DNA of 64,000 nt, taken from contig NZ_QAVX01000002.1 of the NCBI RefSeq assembly GCF_003121485.1, positions 338,454 to 402,453 on the forward strand, read 5' to 3'. Below, in pieces: positions 43,094 through 52,411 of the stretch. Below the pieces are notes generated by a model that was given only the letters and a program-made list of their open reading frames with translations, had not been told where the DNA came from and did not search any database. Each line of letters begins with the position of its first letter. Position 1 is the first letter of the stretch. The stretch is from Dyella sp. C11. Lineage in GTDB: Bacteria; Pseudomonadota; Gammaproteobacteria; Xanthomonadales; Rhodanobacteraceae. The translations under genes were made by a program, and so were the position numbers.

Positions 43094-44713
43094 GTGAGCG
43101 ACCGCGAAATCATGGAATACGACGTCGTCGTCGTTGGCGCTGGCCCGTCCGGGCTCGCGTTCGCCATCCGCTTGAAGCAACTGCAGCCGGACACCAGCGT
43201 CTGCGTGATTGAAAAGGCATCGACCATCGGTGCGCAGATCCTGTCGGGCGCGGTGATCGAACCGCAGCCACTGGACGCGTTGCTGCCGGGTTGGCGTGAC
43301 AATCCGCCGCCCATCTGCGTGCCCGCCACGGAAGACGAATTCTGGCTGCTCAGCAAAACCGGCGCACGCAAGCTGCCGGTGCCGCCGGGCATGAACAACC
43401 ACGGCAACTTCATCGTGTCGCTGGGCGCCATGTGCGCGTGGCTGGCACCGCAGGCCGAAGCGCTGGGCGTGGACGTGTTTCCGGGCTTCGCCGCCGCCGA
43501 CACCATCTACAACGAGGACGGTTCCGTCGCCGGCGTGCGCATTGGCGACATGGGCGTGGCGAAGGACGGTTCGCACAAGGCCGGCTACACGCAGGGCATC
43601 GACATCAAGGCCAAGGTCACCGTGCTGGCCGAAGGCGCGCGCGGCAGCCTGACCAAGCAGCTCATCAAGCGCTTCAAGCTGGATGCGAACAGCGACCCGC
43701 AGGGCTACTCCATCGGTATCAAGGAACTGTGGCAGGTGCCGGCAGGTCGTGCGCAGGCAGGCAAGATCGTGCACAGCTTCGGCTGGCCGGCCGACAGCCA
43801 TACCTACGGCGGCAGCTTCCTCTATCACCTGGACAAGGACCGCATTGCGCTGGGCTACGTCAGCGGCCTCGACTACAGCGATCCGAACTACCAGCCGTGG
43901 GAAGCTTTCCAACAGTGGAAGAACCATCCGTCGGTGAAGTCGCTGCTCGAAGGCGGCACCATTCTCTCGGCGGGCGCGCGCGCCATCGTCACGGGCGGTT
44001 ACCAGTCGTTGCCCAAGGTTGAAATGCCCGGCGCCTTGCTCATCGGCGATACCGCCGGCCTGCTCAACGTGCCGAAGATCAAGGGCACGCACCAGGCCAT
44101 CAAGAGCGGCATGCTCGCCGCCGAGCACCTGGTCGCCAACTCGCTCAATGCCGCAGGGTTCGACGCCAAGCTGCGCGCCTCCGACGTGATGGCGGAGCTG
44201 AAGACTGTCCGCAACGTCAAGCCCGGTTTCAAGAAGGGTTTGTGGTTCGGCATGGTCAACGCGGCCTGGGAAACCCTCACGGGCGGCGCCTCGCCGTGGA
44301 CGCTGAAGAACAAGGCGGACTTCTCCTCGCTGCACAAGCTCGGCGAATGCGAAGAACCCAAGCGCGACTACGTGCAGCCGCGCGAATTGCCGCCGCGTGA
44401 CCGCCTGGCGGGCGTGTATTTCGCCGCCACCGAGCACGACGAAGACCAGCCCATTCACCTGCACGTGGCCGACACCGACGTGTGCGTCACCAAGTGCACC
44501 GTCGAATACGGCAACCCGTGCACACGCTTCTGCCCGGCCGGCGTCTACGAAATCGTGGATGAAACCAAGCCCGACGGCAGCAGCGGCAAGCGCCTGCAGA
44601 TCAACGCCGCCAACTGCGTGCACTGCAAGACCTGCGACATCAAGGACCCGTACCAGATCATCAACTGGGTCACCCCGGAAGGTGGCTCGGGCCCGAATTA
44701 CCAGAACCTCTGA
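43094..44713 (+). CDS. Electron transfer flavoprotein-ubiquinone oxidoreductase
   Basis: ETF-QO accepts electrons from ETF and reduces ubiquinone at the inner membrane. The 539-residue length fits the family. The FAD-binding N-terminus is VVVVGAGPSGLAFAIRLK (from about residue 10), and substrate and membrane-binding regions are typical (GAVIEPQPLDALLPGW, GCRNVPKIKG-type LLNVPKIKGTHQAIKSGMLAAE). The C-terminal 4Fe-4S domain contains CTVEYGNPCTRFCPAGVYE and NCVHCKTCDIKDP. The GTG at 43094 has GGAG six bases before it; the ATG at 43112 would trim only six residues. It works with the EtfBA pair encoded 4 kb downstream, but is separated from it by two glycan genes. Confidence 0.95.
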   Translation: MSDREIMEYDVVVVGAGPSGLAFAIRLKQLQPDTSVCVIEKASTIGAQILSGAVIEPQPLDALLPGWRDNPPPICVPATEDEFWLLSKTGARKLPVPPGMNNHGNFIVSLGAMCAWLAPQAEALGVDVFPGFAAADTIYNEDGSVAGVRIGDMGVAKDGSHKAGYTQGIDIKAKVTVLAEGARGSLTKQLIKRFKLDANSDPQGYSIGIKELWQVPAGRAQAGKIVHSFGWPADSHTYGGSFLYHLDKDRIALGYVSGLDYSDPNYQPWEAFQQWKNHPSVKSLLEGGTILSAGARAIVTGGYQSLPKVEMPGALLIGDTAGLLNVPKIKGTHQAIKSGMLAAEHLVANSLNAAGFDAKLRASDVMAELKTVRNVKPGFKKGLWFGMVNAAWETLTGGASPWTLKNKADFSSLHKLGECEEPKRDYVQPRELPPRDRLAGVYFAATEHDEDQPIHLHVADTDVCVTKCTVEYGNPCTRFCPAGVYEIVDETKPDGSSGKRLQINAANCVHCKTCDIKDPYQIINWVTPEGGSGPNYQNL

Positions 44714-44794
44714 TGTGAGGGCACTGCGCTGTCCGCCCGACTCACCTGGCGCTTCAAACGCCTGAATTACGCCCTGCAGCGATTTCGCGGCAGC

Positions 44795-46810
44795 GTGGCG
44801 CTGCGCGGTTGGCGCGGCACGCTGGCGCGCGTTCGACAGGAATTCGAACGGCGTCCGACGTTCGACGACGCCTTGCACGTCGAACCGCTGGATGTGCCGT
44901 TCGAGCCCTTCGCGTTGCCGACATCGGCGAAACCGCTGGTCTCGGTCGTCATCCCCATCCACGGCAAGATCGCGTACACGCTGGCGTGCCTGCGTTCGCT
45001 GACGCGCCACGCGCCGCATGCGCCATTCGAAGTCATTGTGGTCGACGACGCGTCGCCGGACGATTCGGTCGAACGTCTTGGCCAGGTGGAAGGCCTGCGG
45101 TTGCTGCGCAATGCGCACAACCTGGGCTTCGTCGGCAGTTGCAATGCCGGCGCGGCGGCAGCGCAAGGCGAATTCCTGCTGTTCCTCAACAACGACACGC
45201 AGGTCATGCCGAACTGGCTCGATGGGCTGCTGTGTACGTTCGGCGACCGCAGCGATTGCGGCATCGCGGGCAGCCGTCTCGTGTATCCGGACGGACGGCT
45301 GCAAGAAGCGGGCGGCCTGGTGTTTGCCGACGGCGCCTGCTGGACATCCGGGCGTTTCGAGCAGCGCGACGCGCCGGCATGGCGCTTTCGTCGCGAGGTC
45401 GATTACGTCAGCGGTGCATCGCTGATGATCCGCCGCGACGTGTTCGATCGCGTGGGCGGTTTCGACATGCGCTACGCACCGGCCTACTACGAAGACACGG
45501 ACCTTGCGTTTTCCGTGCGCGCCCAGGGCTTCAAGGTCTATTACGAGCCATCGAGCACGGTCATCCACTGCGAAGGGATCAGCGCGGGCACCGACCTGAG
45601 CAGTGGCATGAAACGCCACCAGGTGGTGAATCAGGCTACGTTTGCCGCGAAATGGGCCGACGCGCTGGAGCAGCAACCGCCGGTGGGCACCTCGCTGCTG
45701 CGTGCGCTGCGCTGGCGTCGCAAGGGGCGCATCCTGGTCGTCGACAGCATGACGCCCGAGCCGACTCGCGACTCGGGTTCGCTGCGCCTGAGCGCCATCC
45801 TGCGGCTGCTCGACGAACAAGGTTGGGCCGTGTCGTTCCTGCCCGATGACGGGCGCGCCAGCGATGAGGAAATCCGTGCGCTCGGCGCACTTGGCACGGA
45901 AGTGCTGTGCCGCCCGTGGATCTCCGATCTCCCGCACTGGTTGCGCGCACACGGCCACGAACTGCGTGCCGTCATGTTGTGCCGCCATACCGTCGCCGGC
46001 CAGTACGCATCACTGGTACGCAAGCACGCCCCCAAGGCGCGCCTGCTGTTCGACACGGTGGACCTGCACTTCCTGCGCGAACAGCGCGCCGCCGAACTCA
46101 GCGGCAACGCCAGCATGGCGCGCCAGGCACTGGCATCGCGCAAAAGCGAACTCGCCCTGATCGAGCAATGCGATGTGACGTTTGTGGTGAGCCCGCACGA
46201 GCAGGCTTTGCTTGCGGCGGAACTTCCTCACGCAAAGGTCGAGCTGCTGTCCAACATCCACGAGGTATTCGGCTGTCACCGCCCTTATCTAGGTCGCCGC
46301 GACCTGGTGTTCATCGGTGGCTACGGGCATCCGCCCAATGTCGATGCCATCCGCTGGATCGCAGCGGAGATACTCCCGGCTCTGCGTGCACATTTGAAGG
46401 ACATCCAGGTGCATGTCGTCGGCGATATTCCGGAGGCAGCACGCAATGAGTTGTCTTCCCCCGGCCTGGTTTTCCACGGTCGCGTCCCTGATCTTGCGCC
46501 CATCATGGAGCGCACCTTGGCGTCGATAGCGCCATTGCGATTCGGTGCCGGTGTGAAGGGCAAGATCAACATGGCCATGAGCCACGGCTTGCCGGTAGTC
46601 GCCACAGGCACTGCCGTAGAGGGCATGCAGCTGAAGCCTGGCGTCGACGTACTGGTGGCGGAAGATCCGGCAGCCTTTACTGAAGCAGTGGTACGCCTTG
46701 GGTCAGACGAAGCCCTGTGGACTACGCTTTCCCGGAACAGCCTGCACAACGTGGATCGGCATTTCTCGCCCCGGGCTGCTGCCGACACCCTCCGCCGCGT
46801 GCTCGATTGA
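44795..46810 (+). CDS. Two-domain glycosyltransferase (GT2-like plus GT4/GT-B-like)
   Basis: A protein of at least 671 residues with two glycosyltransferase modules. The N-terminal GT2 domain (about 40-285) starts with PLVSVVIPIHGKIAYTLACLRSL and has LLFLNNDTQVMPNWLDGLL (the DXD region) and GVDMRYAPAYYEDTDLAF-type acceptor motifs. The C-terminal half (about 310-671) looks like a GT-B enzyme, with a donor-binding end around RFGAGVKGKINMAMSHGLPVVATG. Such bifunctional enzymes extend O-antigen or capsule chains. Similar sequence continues upstream of the GTG used here, in frame, to a CTG at 44729 preceded by GAGGG with seven-base spacing. The true start may therefore be 22 codons earlier. Confidence 0.87.
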   Translation: MALRGWRGTLARVRQEFERRPTFDDALHVEPLDVPFEPFALPTSAKPLVSVVIPIHGKIAYTLACLRSLTRHAPHAPFEVIVVDDASPDDSVERLGQVEGLRLLRNAHNLGFVGSCNAGAAAAQGEFLLFLNNDTQVMPNWLDGLLCTFGDRSDCGIAGSRLVYPDGRLQEAGGLVFADGACWTSGRFEQRDAPAWRFRREVDYVSGASLMIRRDVFDRVGGFDMRYAPAYYEDTDLAFSVRAQGFKVYYEPSSTVIHCEGISAGTDLSSGMKRHQVVNQATFAAKWADALEQQPPVGTSLLRALRWRRKGRILVVDSMTPEPTRDSGSLRLSAILRLLDEQGWAVSFLPDDGRASDEEIRALGALGTEVLCRPWISDLPHWLRAHGHELRAVMLCRHTVAGQYASLVRKHAPKARLLFDTVDLHFLREQRAAELSGNASMARQALASRKSELALIEQCDVTFVVSPHEQALLAAELPHAKVELLSNIHEVFGCHRPYLGRRDLVFIGGYGHPPNVDAIRWIAAEILPALRAHLKDIQVHVVGDIPEAARNELSSPGLVFHGRVPDLAPIMERTLASIAPLRFGAGVKGKINMAMSHGLPVVATGTAVEGMQLKPGVDVLVAEDPAAFTEAVVRLGSDEALWTTLSRNSLHNVDRHFSPRAAADTLRRVLD

Positions 46811-46859
46811 CCAGCCACCCTGCAACCGGGACCATGCCCGGGTCGTCCGGGTAACGTAC

Positions 46860-48917
46860 ATGTCCTACTTCAATATCGCGAAACGCCAGTTGTTTCATTT
46901 GCTGCGCACGGGCTTCCGCCTGGTGCCCATGCCGGTGGCGACGCGTGACCGCTGGCGGCAGCGTTTCCTTGATCGTTACGCGGGACTGGTACCGTCCGGT
47001 CCGCGTGGTCGTGCGCCCGTCGCCAGCGCGCGGCGTCCGCTGCTAAGGGCGACAGGTCACGCCATCGGTTACGTGCACCGCCGCGAAGAACCGCTTCCCC
47101 CGTCGCTCCCCGCCACGCTGGTGACGTTCTATCTCCCGCAATTTCATCCCATTCCCGAGAATGATGCCTGGTGGGGTGAAGGCTTTACGGAGTGGCGCAA
47201 CGTGACGCGAGCGCTGCCTCAATTCGAAGGCCATGCGCAGCCACGTTTGCCGGGAGATCTGGGGTTCTACGATCTGCGCCAACCCGACGCGATGCGCCGC
47301 CAGATGCAATTGGCGCGCGAGTACGGCATCGGCGCGTTCTGTACGTATTTTTATTGGTTCGCGGGCAAGACACTCCTTGAGACGCCGTTGCGCCAATGGC
47401 TTTCCAGGCCTGAACTCGATCTGCCGATCTGCCTTTGCTGGGCGAACGAAAACTGGTCGCGACGCTGGGACGGTCGCGCCGAAGATGTGCTCATCGGACA
47501 GCAACACAGTGCCGAAGACGATCTGGCATTCATCGCCCATGTTGCTACCTACTTGAAGGACCCGCGTTATCTCAAGGTCGATGGCAAGCCGATGTTGCTG
47601 GTCTATCGCCCGGGTCTTCTTCCTTCACCCAGGGAGACAGCCGCTCGCTGGCGCACCTGGTGCCACGATCACGGTATTGGCGATATCCATCTGGCGTACG
47701 TGCAGAGTTTCGACCGTGTCGATCCGGCAAGCATCGGCTTCGATGCGGCCGTGGAGTTTCCTCCCAACAACACAACCCTTGCCCCCATCACTGCCAACCA
47801 GCAGCTGATCAATCCCGACTTCGCCGGCGACGTGCTCGACTGGCGCGAACTCGCACGCGATGCCATGAAGGCTGCTTCTCCGGCATATCGGTTGTATCCC
47901 GGTGTGAACCCCGGCTGGGACAACGAGCCGAGACGCAGCGGGCGTGGCCGCGTTCTCGCACATGCTTCGCCACGCGGTTATCGCGACTGGCTCCGCCATG
48001 CCGTAGACGTGGCAAAGGTGCGTTCGCCTGGCGCTCCCATGGTTTTCATCAACGCGTGGAACGAGTGGGCTGAAGGCGCGGTGCTGGAGCCCGACATGCG
48101 CCTTGGCTACGCATGGCTGGACGCGACCCGTGCGGCGCTGCTGCCTTCGCGCGAAGGCACCGACAAGCGTCCATGCGTGGTTGTACACGCTTGGTACGTC
48201 GATGTGCTCGATGAAATCGTTGCGCAGCTGCAGGCCAATACGATGGACTGGCGCATCATCATCACCACGTCGCCCGAGCGCGAGCGCGACGTTCGCGCTC
48301 GCCTGGCGTCACTTGGGGTCGAGGCGGAAGTCGATGTCTTCGAGAACCGCGGCCGAGACATCCTGCCCTTCCTTCACGTCGCCGATCGACTGCTCAACGA
48401 GGGTGTCGATGTCGTGCTCAAGCTGCACACCAAACGTTCAGTGCATCGCGACGACGGAGCGCAATGGCGCAAGGAACTGCTGAATCATTTGGCAGCACCC
48501 GATCGAGCCTCCCGCATCCTGGAAGCGTTCGCCGCCGACCCGCACCTTGGCCTGGTGATGCCTGAGGGGCATTCGCAGCCGCTGAACCATTTCTGGGGTG
48601 CCAACGAGGGCAATGTGCGAGCGCTTTGCGTGCGCCTCGGACTTCCCCAACCTGCACCGGACGGTCAGTTCATTGCGGGAAGCATGTTCTGGGTCCGACT
48701 GGCGGCCCTGCGCCCCCTGCTCGATGCCCACATGGAACCCTGGGAATTCGAGCAGGAGTCCGGCCAGATCGATGGCACGACGGCCCACGCCCTGGAACGC
48801 ATCGTCCGCGTGGCCATATCGGCGGCCGGTTTCGAGGCCGAGGATGCCGCCCGCCTCTGCGGCCAGTCCTCGCACACCTCGCAAACTCCCTATCCATACG
48901 CTCGCCGCACCAGCTAA
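46860..48917 (+). CDS. WbsX-type glycosyltransferase fused to RgpF-like domain
   Basis: A 685-residue polysaccharide-biosynthesis protein. Residues about 85-430 form a WbsX/GH99-like domain: FYLPQFHPIPENDAWWGEGFTEWRNV, then AFCTYFYWFAGKTLLETPL and CWANENWSRRWDG. Residues about 440-670 match the rhamnan-synthesis F (RgpF) family: RPCVVVHAWYVDVLDEIV, ENRGRDILPFL, VVLKLHTKRS and AGSMFWVRLAAL. The same RgpF module forms the C-terminal half of the two paralogues at 59.5-63.4 kb. The fusion fits a role in assembling a rhamnose- or related deoxyhexose-containing glycan, but the sugar is not known. It lies 49 bases after the two-domain glycosyltransferase. The frame runs further upstream, but ATG 46860 gives a natural N-terminus. 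Confidence 0.87.
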   Translation: MSYFNIAKRQLFHLLRTGFRLVPMPVATRDRWRQRFLDRYAGLVPSGPRGRAPVASARRPLLRATGHAIGYVHRREEPLPPSLPATLVTFYLPQFHPIPENDAWWGEGFTEWRNVTRALPQFEGHAQPRLPGDLGFYDLRQPDAMRRQMQLAREYGIGAFCTYFYWFAGKTLLETPLRQWLSRPELDLPICLCWANENWSRRWDGRAEDVLIGQQHSAEDDLAFIAHVATYLKDPRYLKVDGKPMLLVYRPGLLPSPRETAARWRTWCHDHGIGDIHLAYVQSFDRVDPASIGFDAAVEFPPNNTTLAPITANQQLINPDFAGDVLDWRELARDAMKAASPAYRLYPGVNPGWDNEPRRSGRGRVLAHASPRGYRDWLRHAVDVAKVRSPGAPMVFINAWNEWAEGAVLEPDMRLGYAWLDATRAALLPSREGTDKRPCVVVHAWYVDVLDEIVAQLQANTMDWRIIITTSPERERDVRARLASLGVEAEVDVFENRGRDILPFLHVADRLLNEGVDVVLKLHTKRSVHRDDGAQWRKELLNHLAAPDRASRILEAFAADPHLGLVMPEGHSQPLNHFWGANEGNVRALCVRLGLPQPAPDGQFIAGSMFWVRLAALRPLLDAHMEPWEFEQESGQIDGTTAHALERIVRVAISAAGFEAEDAARLCGQSSHTSQTPYPYARRTS

Positions 48918-48948
48918 GCCACTGAGCTGACAGAAGTTACGGCACGTA

Positions 48949-48978
48949 TTCATACAAATGTTTGAAGCCGGGTAGAAT
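48949..48978 (+). promoter_or_regulatory. Candidate promoter of etfBA
   Basis: TTCATA (48949-48954) and TAGAAT (48973-48978) with 18 bases between them, about 45 bases before the etfB ATG. Moderately convincing -10, weak -35. Confidence 0.35.
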
Positions 48979-49023
48979 GGTCTTTTCTGCCCGCGCAGCG
49001 GCTTATTGGTGAAGGACCCGCAG

Positions 49024-49770
49024 ATGAAGATTCTTGTCGGCTACAAGCGTGTCGTGGACTACAACGTCCGCATCCAGGTGAAGCCCGATGGCACGGGCGT
49101 GGTGACGGACGGCGTGAAGCTTTCCGCCAACCCGTTCGATGACATCGCCCTCGAAGAAGCGCTGCGTCTGCGCGAGAAGGGCGTGGCGGAAGAAGTGGTG
49201 GTCGTGGGCATCGGCCCGGCCGACCTCACCGCTCACCTGCGCAACGGCCTGGCCATGGGCGCCAACCGCGCCATCCACGTGGTGACCACCGACGCCGTGC
49301 AGCCGCTGACCGCCGCCCGCGTGTTCCAGAAGCTGATCGAGAAGGAACAGCCGGGCCTGGTGATCCTGGGCAAGCAGGCCATCGACGACGACGCCAACCA
49401 GACCGGCCAGATGCTGGCCGCACTGTGGGACCGCCCGCAGGCCACCTTCGCCAGCAAGGTCGAGATTGCCGATGGCAAGGTCACCGTGACGCGCGAAGTG
49501 GACGCCGGCCTGGAAGTGATCGAGGCGGAACTGCCCGCCGTCATCACCACGGACCTGCGCCTCAACGAGCCGCGCTTCATCAAGCTGCCGGACATCATGA
49601 AGGCCAAGTCCAAGCCCATCGATTCGATCGAATTCGGCTCGCTGGGCGTGGAAGCCAACGACCATCTGAAGACCACGCACTACGCCGCGCCCGCCAAGCG
49701 CAGCAAGGGCGTGATGGTGAAGGATGCGGCCGAACTGGTCGCCGCGCTCAAGCAAAAAGGCCTGCTTTGA
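49024..49770 (+). CDS. etfB: Electron transfer flavoprotein beta subunit
   Basis: EtfB pairs with EtfA to carry electrons from acyl-CoA dehydrogenases to ETF-QO. The 248-residue length is standard. Seen are the N-terminal MKILVGYKRVVDYNVRIQVK, the motif NPFDDIALEEALRLREKG, the AMP-binding stretch GKQAIDDDANQTGQMLAALW and the signature LPAVITTDLRLNEPRFIKLPDIMKAKSKPI. The start at ATG 49024 follows GAAGGA. etfA follows after 20 bases. In Xanthomonas the etfBA pair marks one edge of the LPS biosynthesis locus; here glycan genes lie on both sides. Confidence 0.97.
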   Translation: MKILVGYKRVVDYNVRIQVKPDGTGVVTDGVKLSANPFDDIALEEALRLREKGVAEEVVVVGIGPADLTAHLRNGLAMGANRAIHVVTTDAVQPLTAARVFQKLIEKEQPGLVILGKQAIDDDANQTGQMLAALWDRPQATFASKVEIADGKVTVTREVDAGLEVIEAELPAVITTDLRLNEPRFIKLPDIMKAKSKPIDSIEFGSLGVEANDHLKTTHYAAPAKRSKGVMVKDAAELVAALKQKGLL

Positions 49771-49790
49771 GCAGCCCTGGAGATAACGAC

Positions 49791-50735
49791 ATGTCCAAGA
49801 TCCTCGTCATCGCCGAACATCTCAACGGCAAGCTCAATTCCTCCACGGCGCGCGCCGTAAGCGCCGCTGCAGCCATCAAGCCGGATGCGATCGACGTGCT
49901 GGTGCTGGCCGACAACGCCGACGCCATTGCCGCCGACGCCGCCAAGATCGACGGCGTGAGCCGCGTACTCACCATCGCCCGCGCCGAGAACGCGCACCCG
50001 CTCGCTGCCGTGCTGGCCCCGCAGATCGCCAAGGCCTCCGCCGGTTACAGCCACGTGTTCGCGCCCTCCACCACGTTCGGCAAGGACGTACTGCCGCGCG
50101 TGGCCGCCCTGCTGGGTGTCGCGCAGGTCAGTGACGTGATGAGCGTGGAAGGCAGCCACACCTTCAAGCGCCCGATCTACGCCGGCAACGCCATCATCAC
50201 GGTGGAAGCCGACGCAGGCAGCACCGTCGTTGCCACCATCCGCACCGCCTCGTGGGCCGCAGCAGCTACCGGCGCCAACAACGCGCCGGTCGAAACGCTG
50301 AGCGTCGACGTCACCCTGCCGACGCACACGCGCTTCGTCGAACTGCAATCGGGCAAGAGCGACCGCCCGGACCTGCAGAGCGCCAGCAAGGTGGTCTCCG
50401 GCGGCCGTGGCGTGGGTTCGAAGGAAAACTTCGAGATCATCTACAAGTTCGCCGACAAGATCGGTGCCGCCGTGGGTGCCTCGCGCGCCGCCGTCGACGC
50501 CGGCTACGTGCCGAGCGACCTGCAGGTGGGCCAGACCGGCAAGATCATCGCGCCGGAGCTGTACATGGCTATCGGCATCTCCGGTGCCATCCAGCACCTC
50601 ACCGGCATCAAGGACGCCGGCACCATCGTCGCCATCAACAAGGACGGCGAAGCGCCGATCTTCGAGATCGCTGATATCGGCCTGGTGGGCGATCTGTTCA
50701 AGATCCTCCCGGAGCTCGAGCAGGCGCTGGGCTGA
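49791..50735 (+). CDS. etfA: Electron transfer flavoprotein alpha subunit
   Basis: EtfA binds the FAD of the ETF heterodimer. It has 314 residues. The C-terminal FAD domain contains [47 protein letters not shown], the defining region, and the N-terminal domain starts [20 protein letters not shown] site precedes the ATG, 20 bases after etfB. A strong terminator follows, which separates this housekeeping pair from the glycan genes downstream. Confidence 0.97.
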   Translation: MSKILVIAEHLNGKLNSSTARAVSAAAAIKPDAIDVLVLADNADAIAADAAKIDGVSRVLTIARAENAHPLAAVLAPQIAKASAGYSHVFAPSTTFGKDVLPRVAALLGVAQVSDVMSVEGSHTFKRPIYAGNAIITVEADAGSTVVATIRTASWAAAATGANNAPVETLSVDVTLPTHTRFVELQSGKSDRPDLQSASKVVSGGRGVGSKENFEIIYKFADKIGAAVGASRAAVDAGYVPSDLQVGQTGKIIAPELYMAIGISGAIQHLTGIKDAGTIVAINKDGEAPIFEIADIGLVGDLFKILPELEQALG

Positions 50736-50746
50736 TATAGGAGCTG

Positions 50747-50780
50747 CGTGACGGCGGAAAGCCCCCGCCGTCACGTTTTT
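50747..50780 (+). terminator. Rho-independent terminator after etfA
   Basis: Stem CGTGACGGCGG / CCGCCGTCACG (11 bp, perfect) is followed by TTTTT, starting 12 bases past the etfA stop. Confidence 0.9.
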
Positions 50781-50950
50781 GAAGTCGCCATCGGGCGATT
50801 GTGAAAAAACGTCCGGCCACGGATGGGCCGCGTTAAGGTCAATCAGGCATGCTGTAAAGCTGTCGTAGTAACATGCCCGTGCGCATTTTTATGCGCCAGT
50901 GCCAAGCGATCAAGGTCGCTATTCAGGCATGGATTGAACCTAGGGGCGTC

Positions 50951-52411
50951 ATGGAAAGTTTGTCTGCCAACGTGGGGGCCCACCGCCCCGTCTCCGAGTG
51001 CGTGCCGCTTTGCGTCGACCTGGACGGCACCCTGATCCATTCCGCCCTGCTGGTCGAGTCGGCGCTTGCGTTGCTTTCACGGAGCCCCTGGTCGATTTTT
51101 CCGATGCTGGGTTGGCTACTGCGTGGCAAGGCCCACCTCAAGCGAGAGATCGCCAGCCGGGTCACCCTTGATCCTGCCCTCCTGCCCTACAACGCCAACG
51201 TGCTTGAATGGGTCAGGGAACAACAGCCGTTACGCCCGGTTGTTCTTTGCACGGCATCCGACGCCGAGTTGGCTGAGGCCGTCGCGGCGCACGTGGGAGG
51301 GTTCGATGCCGTGCTGGCCAGCGATGGTCAGCGCAACCTCTCCGGCAGCAACAAAGCCCAGACGCTGGTCGAGCTCTATGGAGAGCGTGGCTTTGATTAC
51401 ATCGGCAACGCCAAAGTCGACCTCAAGGTGTGGAAGCACGCGCATGCAGCCATCACTGTGGAGTCCGGCAAGTCGCTGAGCGAAGCAGCAGCTCAAGTCA
51501 CCACGGTGGAAAAGCGGTTCAAGTTGCCATCGCCAGGTATCAAGCACTGGCTGAAGGCACTGCGTGTCCATCAGTGGGTCAAGAACGCGCTGGTGTTCCT
51601 GCCGCTGCTGGCAGCGCATCGCCTGTTCGAGGTCGAAGCCGTTGTCTCCACGCTGCTGGCGTTCGTCTGCTTCAGCCTGTGCGCATCCAGCGTCTATATC
51701 ACCAACGATCTGCTCGATCTCGCGTCTGATCGTCAACATCATCGCAAGAAGAATCGCCCCTTTGCGGCAGGCCATTTGCCACTCATCGCCGGCCCGATTG
51801 TTGCCGCGGGCCTTCTGCTGATCAGCTTTGCGCTTGCCACGATCCTCCGTGAAGTCTTCGTGGCGGTACTCGCTGGCTACTATGTGCTGACCAGTGCGTA
51901 CTCGCTACGCTTCAAGCGCATCGTGATGCTCGACGTCGTCGTGCTAGCCACGCTGTACACCAGCCGCATCGTGGCTGGCACCGCCGCCATCCAGACGAAG
52001 CCTTCGTTCTGGCTGCTCGCCTTTTCGATGTTCATCTTCCTCAGCCTGGCAATGGTGAAACGCTATATCGAACTGTTGTCGGCACAGAAGGCGGGCAAGA
52101 TCAATGCGAGTGGACGTGGTTACGATGTAGGCGACATTCCGCTCATCCAATCGCTGGGTGCCGCCAGCGGTTACTTGTCCGTCCTCGTGCTCGCGCTTTA
52201 CATCGACAGCCCGGACAGTCGCGTGCTGTATCACCACCCCCATTACCTGTGGCTGCTTTGCCCGCTGCTCCTGTACTGGATCAGTCGCACCTGGGCCATC
52301 GCCCATCGCGGTGTCATGCATGATGATCCCGTGGTTTTCGCAGTCACCGACAGACTGAGTCGCGGGCTGCTGGTGATTGCCGCGCTCGTGATCCTCTTTG
52401 CCATCCAATGA
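50951..52411 (+). CDS. HAD phosphatase-UbiA prenyltransferase fusion, predicted polyprenyl-phosphate phosphoribosyltransferase
   Basis: A 486-residue fusion. The N-terminal HAD domain (about 15-200) has the nucleophile motif DLDGT at residues 23-27 and the late motif FDYIGNAKVDLKVW. The C-terminal half is a UbiA-type prenyltransferase with about eight membrane segments and the diphosphate-binding motif NDLLDLASDR (Asn252, Asp253, Asp256, Asp260), continuing HHRKKNRPFAAG as in the mycobacterial DPPR synthase group. Expected chemistry: attach 5-phosphoribose from PRPP to polyprenyl phosphate, then (HAD part) remove the 5-phosphate. DprE1 and DprE2 homologues follow immediately; the overlap with dprE1 is four bases. 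ATG 50951 is preferred over 50873. Substrate is inferred from context. Confidence 0.85.
   Translation: MESLSANVGAHRPVSECVPLCVDLDGTLIHSALLVESALALLSRSPWSIFPMLGWLLRGKAHLKREIASRVTLDPALLPYNANVLEWVREQQPLRPVVLCTASDAELAEAVAAHVGGFDAVLASDGQRNLSGSNKAQTLVELYGERGFDYIGNAKVDLKVWKHAHAAITVESGKSLSEAAAQVTTVEKRFKLPSPGIKHWLKALRVHQWVKNALVFLPLLAAHRLFEVEAVVSTLLAFVCFSLCASSVYITNDLLDLASDRQHHRKKNRPFAAGHLPLIAGPIVAAGLLLISFALATILREVFVAVLAGYYVLTSAYSLRFKRIVMLDVVVLATLYTSRIVAGTAAIQTKPSFWLLAFSMFIFLSLAMVKRYIELLSAQKAGKINASGRGYDVGDIPLIQSLGAASGYLSVLVLALYIDSPDSRVLYHHPHYLWLLCPLLLYWISRTWAIAHRGVMHDDPVVFAVTDRLSRGLLVIAALVILFAIQ

Noticed and set aside
42962-45988. Open frame of over 1000 codons on the minus strand opposite ETF-QO and the glycosyltransferase
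   Set aside because: It mirrors two well-recognised plus-strand genes, is rich in Arg, His, Val and Ala with no domain, and is a by-product of high GC at third codon positions.
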